The position numbers and the translations under genes are program-made. From assembly GCA_035649175.1 (NCBI GenBank), contig DASRKB010000064.1, positions 1 to 20,143 of the forward strand: 20,143 nt of DNA. Reading direction: 5' to 3'. Below, piece by piece: positions 14,342-20,143 of the stretch. A model generated the notes under the pieces. That model had not been told where the DNA came from. It made no database searches and saw only the letters and a list, made by a program, of their open reading frames with translations. How positions within the stretch are numbered: the stretch's first letter is position 1; each line of letters opens with the position of its first letter. The DNA comes from SCGC-AG-212-J23 sp035649175. Its GTDB lineage: Bacteria > Pseudomonadota > Gammaproteobacteria > Burkholderiales > SG8-39.

Positions 14342-15534
14342 GCCGCTCCTCTCAGGAGACCGTCGCGCCGGAACATGTCGCGGATGCCGCGCACCGCCTG
14401 GCGCAGACGGTGCTCGTTCTCGATGAGCGCGATGCGCACGTGGTCGTCGCCGTAGTCGCCGAAGCCGATGCCGGGCGATACGGCGATCTTCGCCCCGTCG
14501 AGGAGGCGCTTGGTGAACTCGAGGGAGCCGAGGCCCGCATAGGGATCGGGGATCTTCGCCCACACGTACATCGAGGCCTTCGGCACCTCGACCATCCAGC
14601 CGATGTCGTGAAGCCCCTTCACCATGACATCCCGGCGCTTCTGGTAGGTCTTGCGGATCTCCTCGACGCAGTCCTGCGGCCCTTCCAGGGCCACGATCGA
14701 GGCCACCTGGATGGGTGTGAAGGTGCCGTAGTCGTGGTAGCTCTTGATGCGCGCGAGCGCCTGCACCAGGTCGCGGTTGCCGACCATGAAGCCGATGCGC
14801 CAGCCCGCCATGTTGTAGCTCTTCGACATGGTGAAGAACTCGACCGCGACGTCGCGCGCGCCGGGCACCTGCATGATCGAGGGCGCCTGGTAGTCGTCGA
14901 ACACGATGTCGGCGTAAGCGAGGTCGTGCACCACGAGAATGTCGTGCTGCTTCGCGAGCGCGATGATCTTCTCGAAGAACGCGAGATCCACGCACTTCGC
15001 CGTGGGGTTGGACGGGAAGCCGAGCACCAGCATCTTGGGCTTGGGCGTGAGCTCGCGGATCGCACGCTCGAGCTCGGCGAAGAAATCCACGCCCGGGGTC
15101 ATCCGCACCGAGCGGATGTCGGCGCCGGCGATGATGGCGCCGTAGATGTGGATCGGATATGAGGGATTGGGAACCAGCACCGTGTCGCCGCGCTCCAAGC
15201 AGGCGAGCATCAGATGCGCGAGCCCTTCCTTCGAGCCGATGGTGACGATCGCCTCGGCGTCCGGGTCCAGCTCGAGCGCATAGCGTCGCCGATACCAGTC
15301 AGAGACTGCTTTTCTCAATCTGGGAATCCCGCGCGACACGGAGTAGCCATGCGTGTCCTGCCGTTGCGCGGCCTCGACCAGCTTGTCGACGATGTGCTTC
15401 GGCGTCGGCCCGTCGGGATTGCCCATCGACAGGTCGATGATGTCCTCGCCGCGGCGCCGCGCCGCCATCTTCAGATCGTTGGTGATGTTGAAGACGTACG
15501 GCGGGAGGCGCTTAATCCTTGAAAACTCACGCAT
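14338..15534 (-). CDS. alaC: AlaC-type PLP-dependent aminotransferase (alanine transaminase family)
   Basis: Class I/II aminotransferase of 398 residues, closest in character to AlaC/YfdZ, which interconverts alanine and pyruvate with glutamate. The N-terminus MREFSRIKRLPPYVFNIT is typical of that group. The PLP lysine is K238 in TMSKSYNMAGWR; other family blocks are SMGNPDGPTP, NPSYPIHIYGA and FPSNPTAK. ATG at 15534 is the only start that keeps this N-terminus; only 15 bases separate it from the start of the divergent DUF498 gene, and no ribosome binding site fits. A leaderless mRNA is therefore plausible. The stop overlaps the hom TTG. Some relatives were annotated as LL-diaminopimelate aminotransferases, so the substrate is not settled by sequence. 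Confidence 0.92.
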   Translation of the reverse strand: MREFSRIKRLPPYVFNITNDLKMAARRRGEDIIDLSMGNPDGPTPKHIVDKLVEAAQRQDTHGYSVSRGIPRLRKAVSDWYRRRYALELDPDAEAIVTIGSKEGLAHLMLACLERGDTVLVPNPSYPIHIYGAIIAGADIRSVRMTPGVDFFAELERAIRELTPKPKMLVLGFPSNPTAKCVDLAFFEKIIALAKQHDILVVHDLAYADIVFDDYQAPSIMQVPGARDVAVEFFTMSKSYNMAGWRIGFMVGNRDLVQALARIKSYHDYGTFTPIQVASIVALEGPQDCVEEIRKTYQKRRDVMVKGLHDIGWMVEVPKASMYVWAKIPDPYAGLGSLEFTKRLLDGAKIAVSPGIGFGDYGDDHVRIALIENEHRLRQAVRGIRDMFRRDGLLRGAA

Positions 15535-15535
15535 T

Positions 15536-15549
15536 GCTAGAATTCTAGC
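15536..15549. promoter_or_regulatory. Palindromic bidirectional -10 region between alaC and the DUF498 gene
   Basis: GCTAGAATTCTAGC is a perfect 14-bp palindrome filling the 15-base gap between two divergent start codons. Each strand carries TAGAAT (5 of 6 to TATAAT): 15538-15543 on plus, 15547-15542 on minus. On the plus strand TG at 15535-15536 makes an extended -10. Seven to eight bases downstream of each -10 is the start codon itself (GTG at 15550, ATG at 15534), so both mRNAs may be leaderless. No ribosome binding site is present on either side. Confidence 0.6.
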
Positions 15550-15918
15550 GTGAAACTCCACGCCTCCGCCCCCACCTCCGCCAACGTCATCAACGCCTAC
15601 GGCGAGGGCTACGTCATGGTGAACGGCGCGCGCCACGAGTCGAGCGTCATCGTCACCGCCACCGCGATCCTCGATTGGCAGGCGGAGAAGTTCGATACGC
15701 TGGAAGAAGGCGATTTCGAACGGCTGAAAGACCTCGGCCTGGAGATCGTGCTGCTCGGCACGGGGCCGAAGCAGCGTTTCCCGCACCCGCGGCTCACCGC
15801 GGGGCTCGCGCGCGCCGGCATCGGCGTCGAAGTGATGGATCTGCAGGCGGCCTGCCGCACCTACAACATCCTGGTCGCGGAAGAGCGCAAGGTCGCCGCC
15901 GCGCTGCTCTTCGAATGA
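15550..15918 (+). CDS. Mth938-like domain protein (DUF498)
   Basis: A 122-residue soluble protein of the Mth938-like/DUF498 fold group. The N-terminal MKLHASAP leads into YGEGYVMVNGARHESSVIV, then a LGLEIVLLGTGPKQRFP block and EVMDLQAACRTYNILVAEERKVAAALL at the end. This is the typical plan and length of bacterial members, which are related to the mitochondrial assembly factor NDUFAF3. A specific role in complex I assembly in this organism is not shown. The start is GTG at 15550, immediately after the palindromic promoter, with no ribosome binding site. The stop overlaps the ATG of the hydrolase gene as ATGA. Confidence 0.92.
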   Translation: MKLHASAPTSANVINAYGEGYVMVNGARHESSVIVTATAILDWQAEKFDTLEEGDFERLKDLGLEIVLLGTGPKQRFPHPRLTAGLARAGIGVEVMDLQAACRTYNILVAEERKVAAALLFE

Positions 15919-16781
15919 GCTGGTTTCCGGGTTTCGCCACCAGGAAGATCAGGACAACCGGTGCGGCAATCAACCTGCGCATCGGCGGCGAGGGCCCGCC
16001 GCTCCTGCTCCTGCACGGCTATCCGCAGACGCACGCGATGTGGCACAAGGTCGCGCCGTCGCTCGCGCGCGACTTCACGGTCGTCTGCCCCGACCTGCGC
16101 GGCTACGGCGATTCCTCGAAGCCGAAGGGGCTGCCGGACCATTCGAACTACTCCAAGCGCGCCATGGCACTCGACATGGTGGAGGTCATGGAGTCGCTCG
16201 GCTTCGTCGCCTTCCACCTCGTGGGCCACGACCGCGGCGCCCGCGTCGCGCACCGGCTCGCCCGCGACCACGGCAAGCGCGTGCGCACGCTCACCGTGCT
16301 CGACATCTCGCCGACGCTCAAGATGTACGAGAGCACGAACATGCAGTTCGCGAAGGCCTACTACCACTGGTTCTTCCTCATCCAGGAAGCGCCGTTCCCC
16401 GAGAGAATGATTTCTTCTGTAGGAATCAATTACATTCTGACGCGCCTGGGCAGAGGCAAGAGCGGCATCAAGGTCTTCGACCGGCGCGCGCTCGCGGAGT
16501 ACGAGCGCTGCTTCGAGCCGCACTCGACCTGCGAGGACTACCGCGCCGCGGCGACCATCGACCTGGTTCATGACAGGAAAAGCAAGCAGAAAATCACCAT
16601 GCCGGTGCTGGCGCTGTGGGGCCGACAAGGCGTGATCGCCGCGCTCTTCAACTGCCTGCAGGACTGGCGCGAGGTCGCCTCCGACGTGCGCGGGCGAGCG
16701 CTGCAGTGCGGGCACTTCATCCCCGAGGAGAAGCCGCGCGAGCTTGTGGCCGAGCTGCGCCGCTTCCTCGGCTCGCGTTGA
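15915..16781 (+). CDS. Alpha/beta hydrolase, fluoroacetate/haloacetate dehalogenase-like
   Basis: A 288-residue alpha/beta hydrolase with the nucleophile elbow GHDRGAR, in which the nucleophile is Asp (D106). Residues matching the known set of the fluoroacetate dehalogenase from Rhodopseudomonas are all visible: R107 and R110 for the carboxylate, H151 and W152 (YYHWFF) for the halide, probably Y209, D130 as second acid, and H267 (CGHFIP) as base. The oxyanion segment is HGYPQTHAMWHKVAP. This supports hydrolytic C-halogen cleavage of haloacetates; relatives with these residues may act on other substrates. ATG at 15915 overlaps the upstream stop by ATGA. The stop overlaps the cyclase TTG start. 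A short AT-rich codon patch lies at 16403-16440. Confidence 0.88.
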   Translation: MSWFPGFATRKIRTTGAAINLRIGGEGPPLLLLHGYPQTHAMWHKVAPSLARDFTVVCPDLRGYGDSSKPKGLPDHSNYSKRAMALDMVEVMESLGFVAFHLVGHDRGARVAHRLARDHGKRVRTLTVLDISPTLKMYESTNMQFAKAYYHWFFLIQEAPFPERMISSVGINYILTRLGRGKSGIKVFDRRALAEYERCFEPHSTCEDYRAAATIDLVHDRKSKQKITMPVLALWGRQGVIAALFNCLQDWREVASDVRGRALQCGHFIPEEKPRELVAELRRFLGSR

Positions 16782-17980
16782 GGAGCCTTTTCGGCCCCGA
16801 GCAGGGCTGGTCGCTCGCTCCGGTGGCGGCCTGGCTCTACACCGAGGGCCGGCGCCTCGGCGGCGCGATCGCGCTCATCAACGGGCTCGCGGCGAAGCTC
16901 GACGCGGCCGGAGCGCGGGTCGACCGCATCCGCTTCACGAGCGGCACGCTGCACCCGCAGCTTCTCGCCTGGGGCACGTTCTGGAACCGTGGCGCGAGCG
17001 CCGAGGCTTGGGAGGGCCGCCACGGCATCCTGGAGACGGATGCGTACATCGGTAGCCCGGCGCAGTTCGTGCGGGAGAAGGCGCTGCCGTACCGCCGGCG
17101 CCTGGAGCGCCTGGGGGAGAGCGATCACCTCGTGCTGCACGAGATGCGCGCCGAGGGCATGACCGACTACTACGCGGCTCCCCTGGTGTACAGCACCGGC
17201 CTGGTGAGCTTCTTCGCGTTCGCCACCACTTCCCCGGCCGGCTTCAGCGACGCGGACCTTCAGCGCTTCGACGCGCTCGTCAACCTGATCGCGCCGCTCA
17301 TCGAGATTCTCAACGGCAGGCGAGTGACGCTCGCACTGCTCGACGCCTTCGTCGGTCCGCGGATCGGCGAGCGCATCCTGTCGGGACAGGTGAAGCGCGG
17401 CGACGGCGAGCGCATCGACGCAGCCTTCTGGTATTCCGACCTGCGCGGGTTCACGCAGCTCTCCGAGTCGCTCGAACCGGCCAAGCTGCTGCGCCTGCTC
17501 AACGACTACTTCGAGACCTGCGCCAACGCCGCCGCCGCGCGCGGCGGCGAGATCCTCCAGTTCATCGGCGACGCGGTGCTGATCGTGTTCGAGATCCGCC
17601 GCCCAGGCGACGAGCCCGCGGTGTGCGAGGCCGCGATCGACGCCGCGATCGACGCCTTCGCCTCGGTCGCGGTGCTCAACCACCAGCGCCGGCGTGCCGG
17701 CGACCCGCAGATCGAATTCGGCCTCGGTCTGCATCTGGGTACGGTGACGCACGCGAACGTCGGCGCCCCCTACCGCCTCGCCTTCAACGTCGTAGGGCCC
17801 GCGGTGAACAAGACCGCGCGCATCCAGGCGATCACCAAGGAAGCCGGCATCCCGCTCCTCATGTCGCAGGAGTTCGCGAGCCTCGTGCAGCGCCCCCTGC
17901 GCTCCGCCGGCCGCTTCGACCTGCGCGGCGTCGCCGGCACGCACGAGCTCTTCGCGTTGCCGCCGCAAGAAAGCCTTTGA
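16778..17980 (+). CDS. Class III adenylate/guanylate cyclase domain protein
   Basis: A 400-residue protein with an N-terminal region of about 200 residues (WLYTEGRRL, TLHPQLLAWGTFW) typical of a group of proteobacterial cyclases, and a C-terminal class III catalytic domain. The two metal-binding aspartates are D221 (WYSDLRGFT) and D265 (FIGDAVL); the transition-state pair is N344 and R348 (VNKTARIQ). The substrate-specifying positions are unusual: Q261 where lysine is usual, and A335 where aspartate is usual. No membrane segment is seen. The start is TTG at 16778, coupled to the hydrolase stop as TTGA; GTG at 16823 is an alternative. Neither has a convincing ribosome binding site. The product could be cAMP, another cyclic nucleotide, or nothing. 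Confidence 0.85.
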   Translation: MRSLFGPEQGWSLAPVAAWLYTEGRRLGGAIALINGLAAKLDAAGARVDRIRFTSGTLHPQLLAWGTFWNRGASAEAWEGRHGILETDAYIGSPAQFVREKALPYRRRLERLGESDHLVLHEMRAEGMTDYYAAPLVYSTGLVSFFAFATTSPAGFSDADLQRFDALVNLIAPLIEILNGRRVTLALLDAFVGPRIGERILSGQVKRGDGERIDAAFWYSDLRGFTQLSESLEPAKLLRLLNDYFETCANAAAARGGEILQFIGDAVLIVFEIRRPGDEPAVCEAAIDAAIDAFASVAVLNHQRRRAGDPQIEFGLGLHLGTVTHANVGAPYRLAFNVVGPAVNKTARIQAITKEAGIPLLMSQEFASLVQRPLRSAGRFDLRGVAGTHELFALPPQESL

Positions 17981-17990
17981 TTTCAGGGGT

Positions 17991-18042
17991 CTAACGCCAC
18001 GCTTGCGACGGCAGGAGAAAACATGTCTACTGAAAGCGTTAG
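17991..18042 (+). promoter_or_regulatory. Inverted repeat flanking a ribosome binding site upstream of bcp
   Basis: CTAACGC (17991-17997) and GCGTTAG (18036-18042) are exact reverse complements. They enclose a strong ribosome binding site, AGGAG at 18013-18017, and the ATG at 18023. Pairing of the arms would present or occlude that site. The loop is long (38 bases), so stability is uncertain. Confidence 0.3.
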
Positions 18043-18067
18043 GACGCATTGCTCAGAAGAGGCATAA
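18023..18067 (+). other. 14-codon open frame with strong ribosome binding site, in frame with bcp
   Basis: ATG at 18023 follows GGCAGGAGAAAAC, the best ribosome binding site in the area. The frame encodes MSTESVRTHCSEEA and stops at TAA (18065-18067). It is in the same frame as the Bcp peroxiredoxin, whose recognisable sequence begins seven codons after this stop. It may be a leader peptide, or the true start of bcp broken by a nonsense change. Confidence 0.4.
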
Positions 18068-18073
18068 GAAACT

Positions 18074-18535
18074 CTGGAAACGCAGGGCAAGCCGGTCCCC
18101 GACTTCAGCCTCCCCTCTACCGGCGGCAGCACCTTCACCCTCTCCGGCGCCCGCGGCAAGACCGTGGTGCTGTACTTCTACCCGAAGGACAACACGCCCG
18201 GCTGCACGGCCGAAGGCGCCGACTTCCGCGACCATTACCCGGCGTTCACGCGCGCCGGTTGCGAGGTGTTTGGCATCTCGCGCGATTCGCTCGCCTCGCA
18301 CCAGAAGTTCAAGGCGAAGATGAAGTTCCCGTTCGAGCTGCTGTCGGACGCCGACGAGGTCGTCTGCCGGCAATTCGGTGTCATCAAGCTGAAGAACATG
18401 TACGGGAAGCAAGTCCGCGGCATCGAGCGCAGCACCTTCGTCGTCGACGCCAAGGGGCGGCTGGCGCGCGAATGGCGCGGGGTCAAGGTACCAGGCCATG
18501 TCCAGGAGGTATTGAACTTTGCTAAAGCCCTATGA
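18074..18535 (+). CDS. bcp: Thioredoxin-dependent peroxiredoxin, Bcp/PrxQ type, with anomalous 5' end
   Basis: Thiol peroxidase reducing H2O2 and organic hydroperoxides. Recognisable Bcp sequence runs from GKPVPDFSLPSTGG through VVLYFYPKDNTPGCTAEG, with the peroxidatic cysteine C44 in this numbering, to KNMYGKQVRGIERSTF and WRGVKVPGHVQEVL. The E. coli resolving cysteine position (five residues later) is not cysteine here; C63 and C98 are other candidates. No ATG, GTG or TTG lies between the in-frame TAA at 18065 and the conserved start. CTG at 18074 gives 153 residues, the normal family length, and is used here provisionally. A GTG at 18164 would cut off the first strands. The gene may be read from CTG, by reinitiation after the short upstream frame, or be damaged. 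The 3' end carries the ribosome binding site of the next gene. Confidence 0.78.
   Translation: METQGKPVPDFSLPSTGGSTFTLSGARGKTVVLYFYPKDNTPGCTAEGADFRDHYPAFTRAGCEVFGISRDSLASHQKFKAKMKFPFELLSDADEVVCRQFGVIKLKNMYGKQVRGIERSTFVVDAKGRLAREWRGVKVPGHVQEVLNFAKAL
18504..18509 (+). promoter_or_regulatory. Ribosome binding site that sets a TTG start for the PhoH gene
   Basis: A full AGGAGG inside the 3' end of bcp lies nine bases before TTG at 18519. The two ATGs at 18532 and 18535 are out of frame with the PhoH protein, so the TTG is the start best supported. Confidence 0.7.
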
Positions 18536-20009
18536 TGTCGAACAGGACTTCGCTGTAGCCTCGCCCGCCGCCGCTCCCTCCCCTGCCCCTGCCGTGAAAC
18601 GCCCGCGCTCCCCGCGCAAGCCCAAAGTGAAGAAGCTCTTCGTGCTGGACACCAACGTGCTGATGCACGACCCGACGAGCCTGTTCCGCTTCGACGAGCA
18701 CGACGTCTACCTGCCGATCGCCACGCTGGAGGAGCTCGACCAGCACAAGCGCGGGCTCTCCGACGTTTCGCGCAACGCGCGCCAGGCAAGCCGCTTCCTG
18801 GACGAGATCGTCGCAGGGGATCTTCAATCCATAAAGCAAGGTTTGTCGATAAGGACACGAGAAGGGCAGCAGTCGCGCGGCAGGCTCTTCCTCCAGACCG
18901 AGGCGATCAACGGCGAGCTTCCGTCCACGCTCGCCTCGGGCAAGACCGACAATCAGATCCTCTCCGTCGTGCGTTTCCTCCAGGAGAGGGAACCCGAGCG
19001 CGAGGTGGTGCTGGTGTCCAAGGACATCAACATGCGCATCAAGGCGCGCGCGCTCGGGCTCGCCGCCGAGGACTACTTCAACGACAAGGTGCTGGAGGAC
19101 GCCGACCTCCTCTACACCGGCGTGCGCGCGCTGCCGAAGGACTTCTGGGAGACGCACGGCCGCGGCGTTGAGTCCTGGAAGAAGGAAGGCCACACCTACT
19201 ACCGCGTGCGCGGCCCGCTGGTCTCCAAGCTGCACGTGAACGAGTTCCTGTACGACGAGTCGGGCGACAAGCCGCTCTATGCGCTGGTGAAGGAGGCGCA
19301 GGGCCGCATGGCGGTGCTCGAGACGCTGCGCGACTACACCCACGCGAAGAACTCGGTATGGGGCATCACGGCCAGGAACCGCGAGCAGAACTTCGCGCTC
19401 AATCTGCTCATGAATCCGGCGGTCGATTTCGTCACCCTGCTCGGACAGGCGGGCACGGGCAAGACGCTGCTCGCCCTCGCCGCCGGGCTCACGCAGGTGC
19501 TGGACGACAAGCGCTACAGCGAGATCATCATGACGCGCGTCACGGTCCCGCTGGGGGAGGACATCGGCTTCCTGCCCGGCACCGAGGAGGAGAAGATGCA
19601 GCCCTGGATGGGCGCGCTGGAGGACAACCTCGATGTCCTCAATGCCTCGGACGAGTCCGGTGGCGAATGGGGACGCGCCGCCACGCGAGACCTGGTGAGA
19701 TCCAGGATCAAGATCAAGTCGCTCAACTTCATGCGCGGGCGAACCTTCGTGAACAAGTGGCTCGTCATCGACGAGGCGCAAAACCTCACGCCCAAGCAGA
19801 TGAAGACGCTCGTGACGCGCGCCGGCCCCGGCACCAAGGTGGTGTGCCTGGGCAACATCGCGCAGATCGACACCCCGTATCTCACCGAAGGCAGCTCTGG
19901 CCTTACCTACGTCGTCGACCGCATGAAGGACTGGTCCCACGCGGGGCATGTCACGCTGGCCCGCGGCGAGAGGTCACGGCTGGCGGATCACGCGGCAGAA
20001 GTGCTGTAA
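18519..20009 (+). CDS. PIN domain-PhoH family ATPase (PhoH2-like)
   Basis: A 496-residue fusion of an N-terminal PIN nuclease domain and a C-terminal PhoH ATPase/helicase-like domain. After a Pro/Ala-rich and then basic N-terminal tail (about residues 12-39), the PIN domain opens with FVLDTNVLMHDP (D44) and keeps further acidic residues near E71/E72, D144 and D169 (SKDINMR). The PhoH domain has Walker A GQAGTGKT at 309-316 and Walker B VIDEAQ at 416-421, followed by NLTPKQMKTLVTRAG. Related PIN-PhoH proteins act as RNA helicase/nucleases, so RNA processing is a reasonable inference. The TTG start is set by AGGAGG. It overlaps bcp by 17 bases. A run of rare AT-rich codons (18818-18869) lies in a loop of the PIN region. 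Confidence 0.93.
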   Translation: MLKPYDVEQDFAVASPAAAPSPAPAVKRPRSPRKPKVKKLFVLDTNVLMHDPTSLFRFDEHDVYLPIATLEELDQHKRGLSDVSRNARQASRFLDEIVAGDLQSIKQGLSIRTREGQQSRGRLFLQTEAINGELPSTLASGKTDNQILSVVRFLQEREPEREVVLVSKDINMRIKARALGLAAEDYFNDKVLEDADLLYTGVRALPKDFWETHGRGVESWKKEGHTYYRVRGPLVSKLHVNEFLYDESGDKPLYALVKEAQGRMAVLETLRDYTHAKNSVWGITARNREQNFALNLLMNPAVDFVTLLGQAGTGKTLLALAAGLTQVLDDKRYSEIIMTRVTVPLGEDIGFLPGTEEEKMQPWMGALEDNLDVLNASDESGGEWGRAATRDLVRSRIKIKSLNFMRGRTFVNKWLVIDEAQNLTPKQMKTLVTRAGPGTKVVCLGNIAQIDTPYLTEGSSGLTYVVDRMKDWSHAGHVTLARGERSRLADHAAEVL

Positions 20010-20018
20010 GGAATAAGT

Positions 20019-20057
20019 CAGCGGCCCGGGTGTTTCACCTCCGGCCGCTGCCTTTCT
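20019..20057 (+). terminator. Terminator-like hairpin after the PhoH gene
   Basis: Arms CAGCGGCC (20019-20026) and GGCCGCTG (20043-20050) are exact reverse complements, and a nested GGTG-TTT-CACC extends the stem. It is followed by CCTTTCT, a weak T-tract. It begins 10 bases after the PhoH stop and probably ends the operon. Confidence 0.6.
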
Positions 20058-20065
20058 GCTAGATT
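20057..20065 (+). promoter_or_regulatory. Extended -10-like element before the last gene
   Basis: TGCTAGATT carries TG-n plus TAGATT (4 of 6 to TATAAT). It lies between the hairpin and the ATG at 20095, which would give a leader of roughly 20 bases. It resembles the element at 15535-15543. Confidence 0.35.
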
Positions 20066-20094
20066 TCCCGCTCTCTCTTTCTCCGGAACCCGCA

Positions 20095-20143
20095 ATGACT
20101 CGCCTGCTCAGGGTAATCCTTTCCGCTTCCCTGCTCGCCGCCC
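20095..20143 (+). CDS. Start of an exported protein, cut by the window end
   Basis: ATG at 20095 opens MTRLLRVILSASLLAA, with basic residues and then a hydrophobic run that look like the beginning of a signal peptide. Only 16 codons are inside the window. No strong ribosome binding site precedes it. An NlpC/P60-type peptidase often follows PhoH genes in Betaproteobacteria as I recall, but nothing visible here proves that identity. Confidence 0.5.
   Translation, partial: MTRLLRVILSASLLAA

Noticed and set aside
13133..14455. Plus-strand open frame of 440 codons opposite hom
   Set aside because: It is an antisense shadow of a fully recognisable homoserine dehydrogenase, with biased His/Arg/Asp composition.
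18522..19949. Minus-strand open frame of 475 codons opposite the PhoH gene
   Set aside because: It is complementary to a gene with intact Walker A, Walker B and PIN motifs and has no recognisable domain of its own.
1..20143. CRISPR arrays, tRNA or rRNA genes, insertion sequences, phage or plasmid genes
   Set aside because: No spaced direct repeats, clover-leaf sequences, rRNA stretches, transposase or integrase proteins were seen on either strand.

Overview
The window reads as a GC-rich chromosomal segment of a betaproteobacterium. The assignment rests on protein character, on the alaC-hom-thrC gene order, and on an MtoAB/MtrAB-type porin-cytochrome conduit of the kind known from iron-oxidising Betaproteobacteria. 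It is inference: no rRNA or other taxonomic marker is present. Genes are densely packed, with many 1-4 base stop/start overlaps. No tRNA, rRNA, CRISPR array or intact insertion sequence was seen, and no gap exceeds about 150 bases.

Region 1 (1-6578, minus strand, transcribed right to left) looks like one eight-gene respiratory operon. In order of transcription it holds a small class I cytochrome c, a tetraheme NapC/NirT/CymA-like quinol-side cytochrome, a periplasmic decaheme MtrA/DmsE cytochrome, an MtrB/PioB outer-membrane barrel, a hemerythrin-domain protein, and ccmA, ccmB and ccmC for heme handling in cytochrome c maturation. Together they form a route for electrons between the quinone pool and the outside of the cell, with part of the machinery that makes its hemoproteins. 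No outer-surface cytochrome of MtrC type is present, which favours an Mto/Pio-like (Fe(II)-oxidising) reading, though direction is not provable here.

Region 2 (6579-8215) is the control region and two tandem plus-strand Crp/Fnr-family regulators, divergent from the respiratory operon. Three FNR-type palindromes lie here: two in the divergent intergenic region and one between the regulators. Both regulators carry the FNR-type E-x-x-S-R recognition helix but lack FNR's cysteine cluster.

Region 3 (8112-15534, minus strand) holds alaC-type aminotransferase, hom, thrC, a DUF2237 protein, and a TAXI-type TRAP transporter (binding protein plus fused permease). The first four genes are translationally coupled. 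The transporter probably also has its own promoter.

Region 4 (15536-20143, plus strand) starts from a 14-bp perfect palindrome lying between the start codons of alaC and a DUF498/Mth938-like gene. It continues with a fluoroacetate-dehalogenase-like hydrolase, a class III nucleotide cyclase, a Bcp peroxiredoxin with an anomalous 5' end, a PIN-PhoH ATPase, a terminator-like hairpin, and the first codons of an exported protein cut by the window end.
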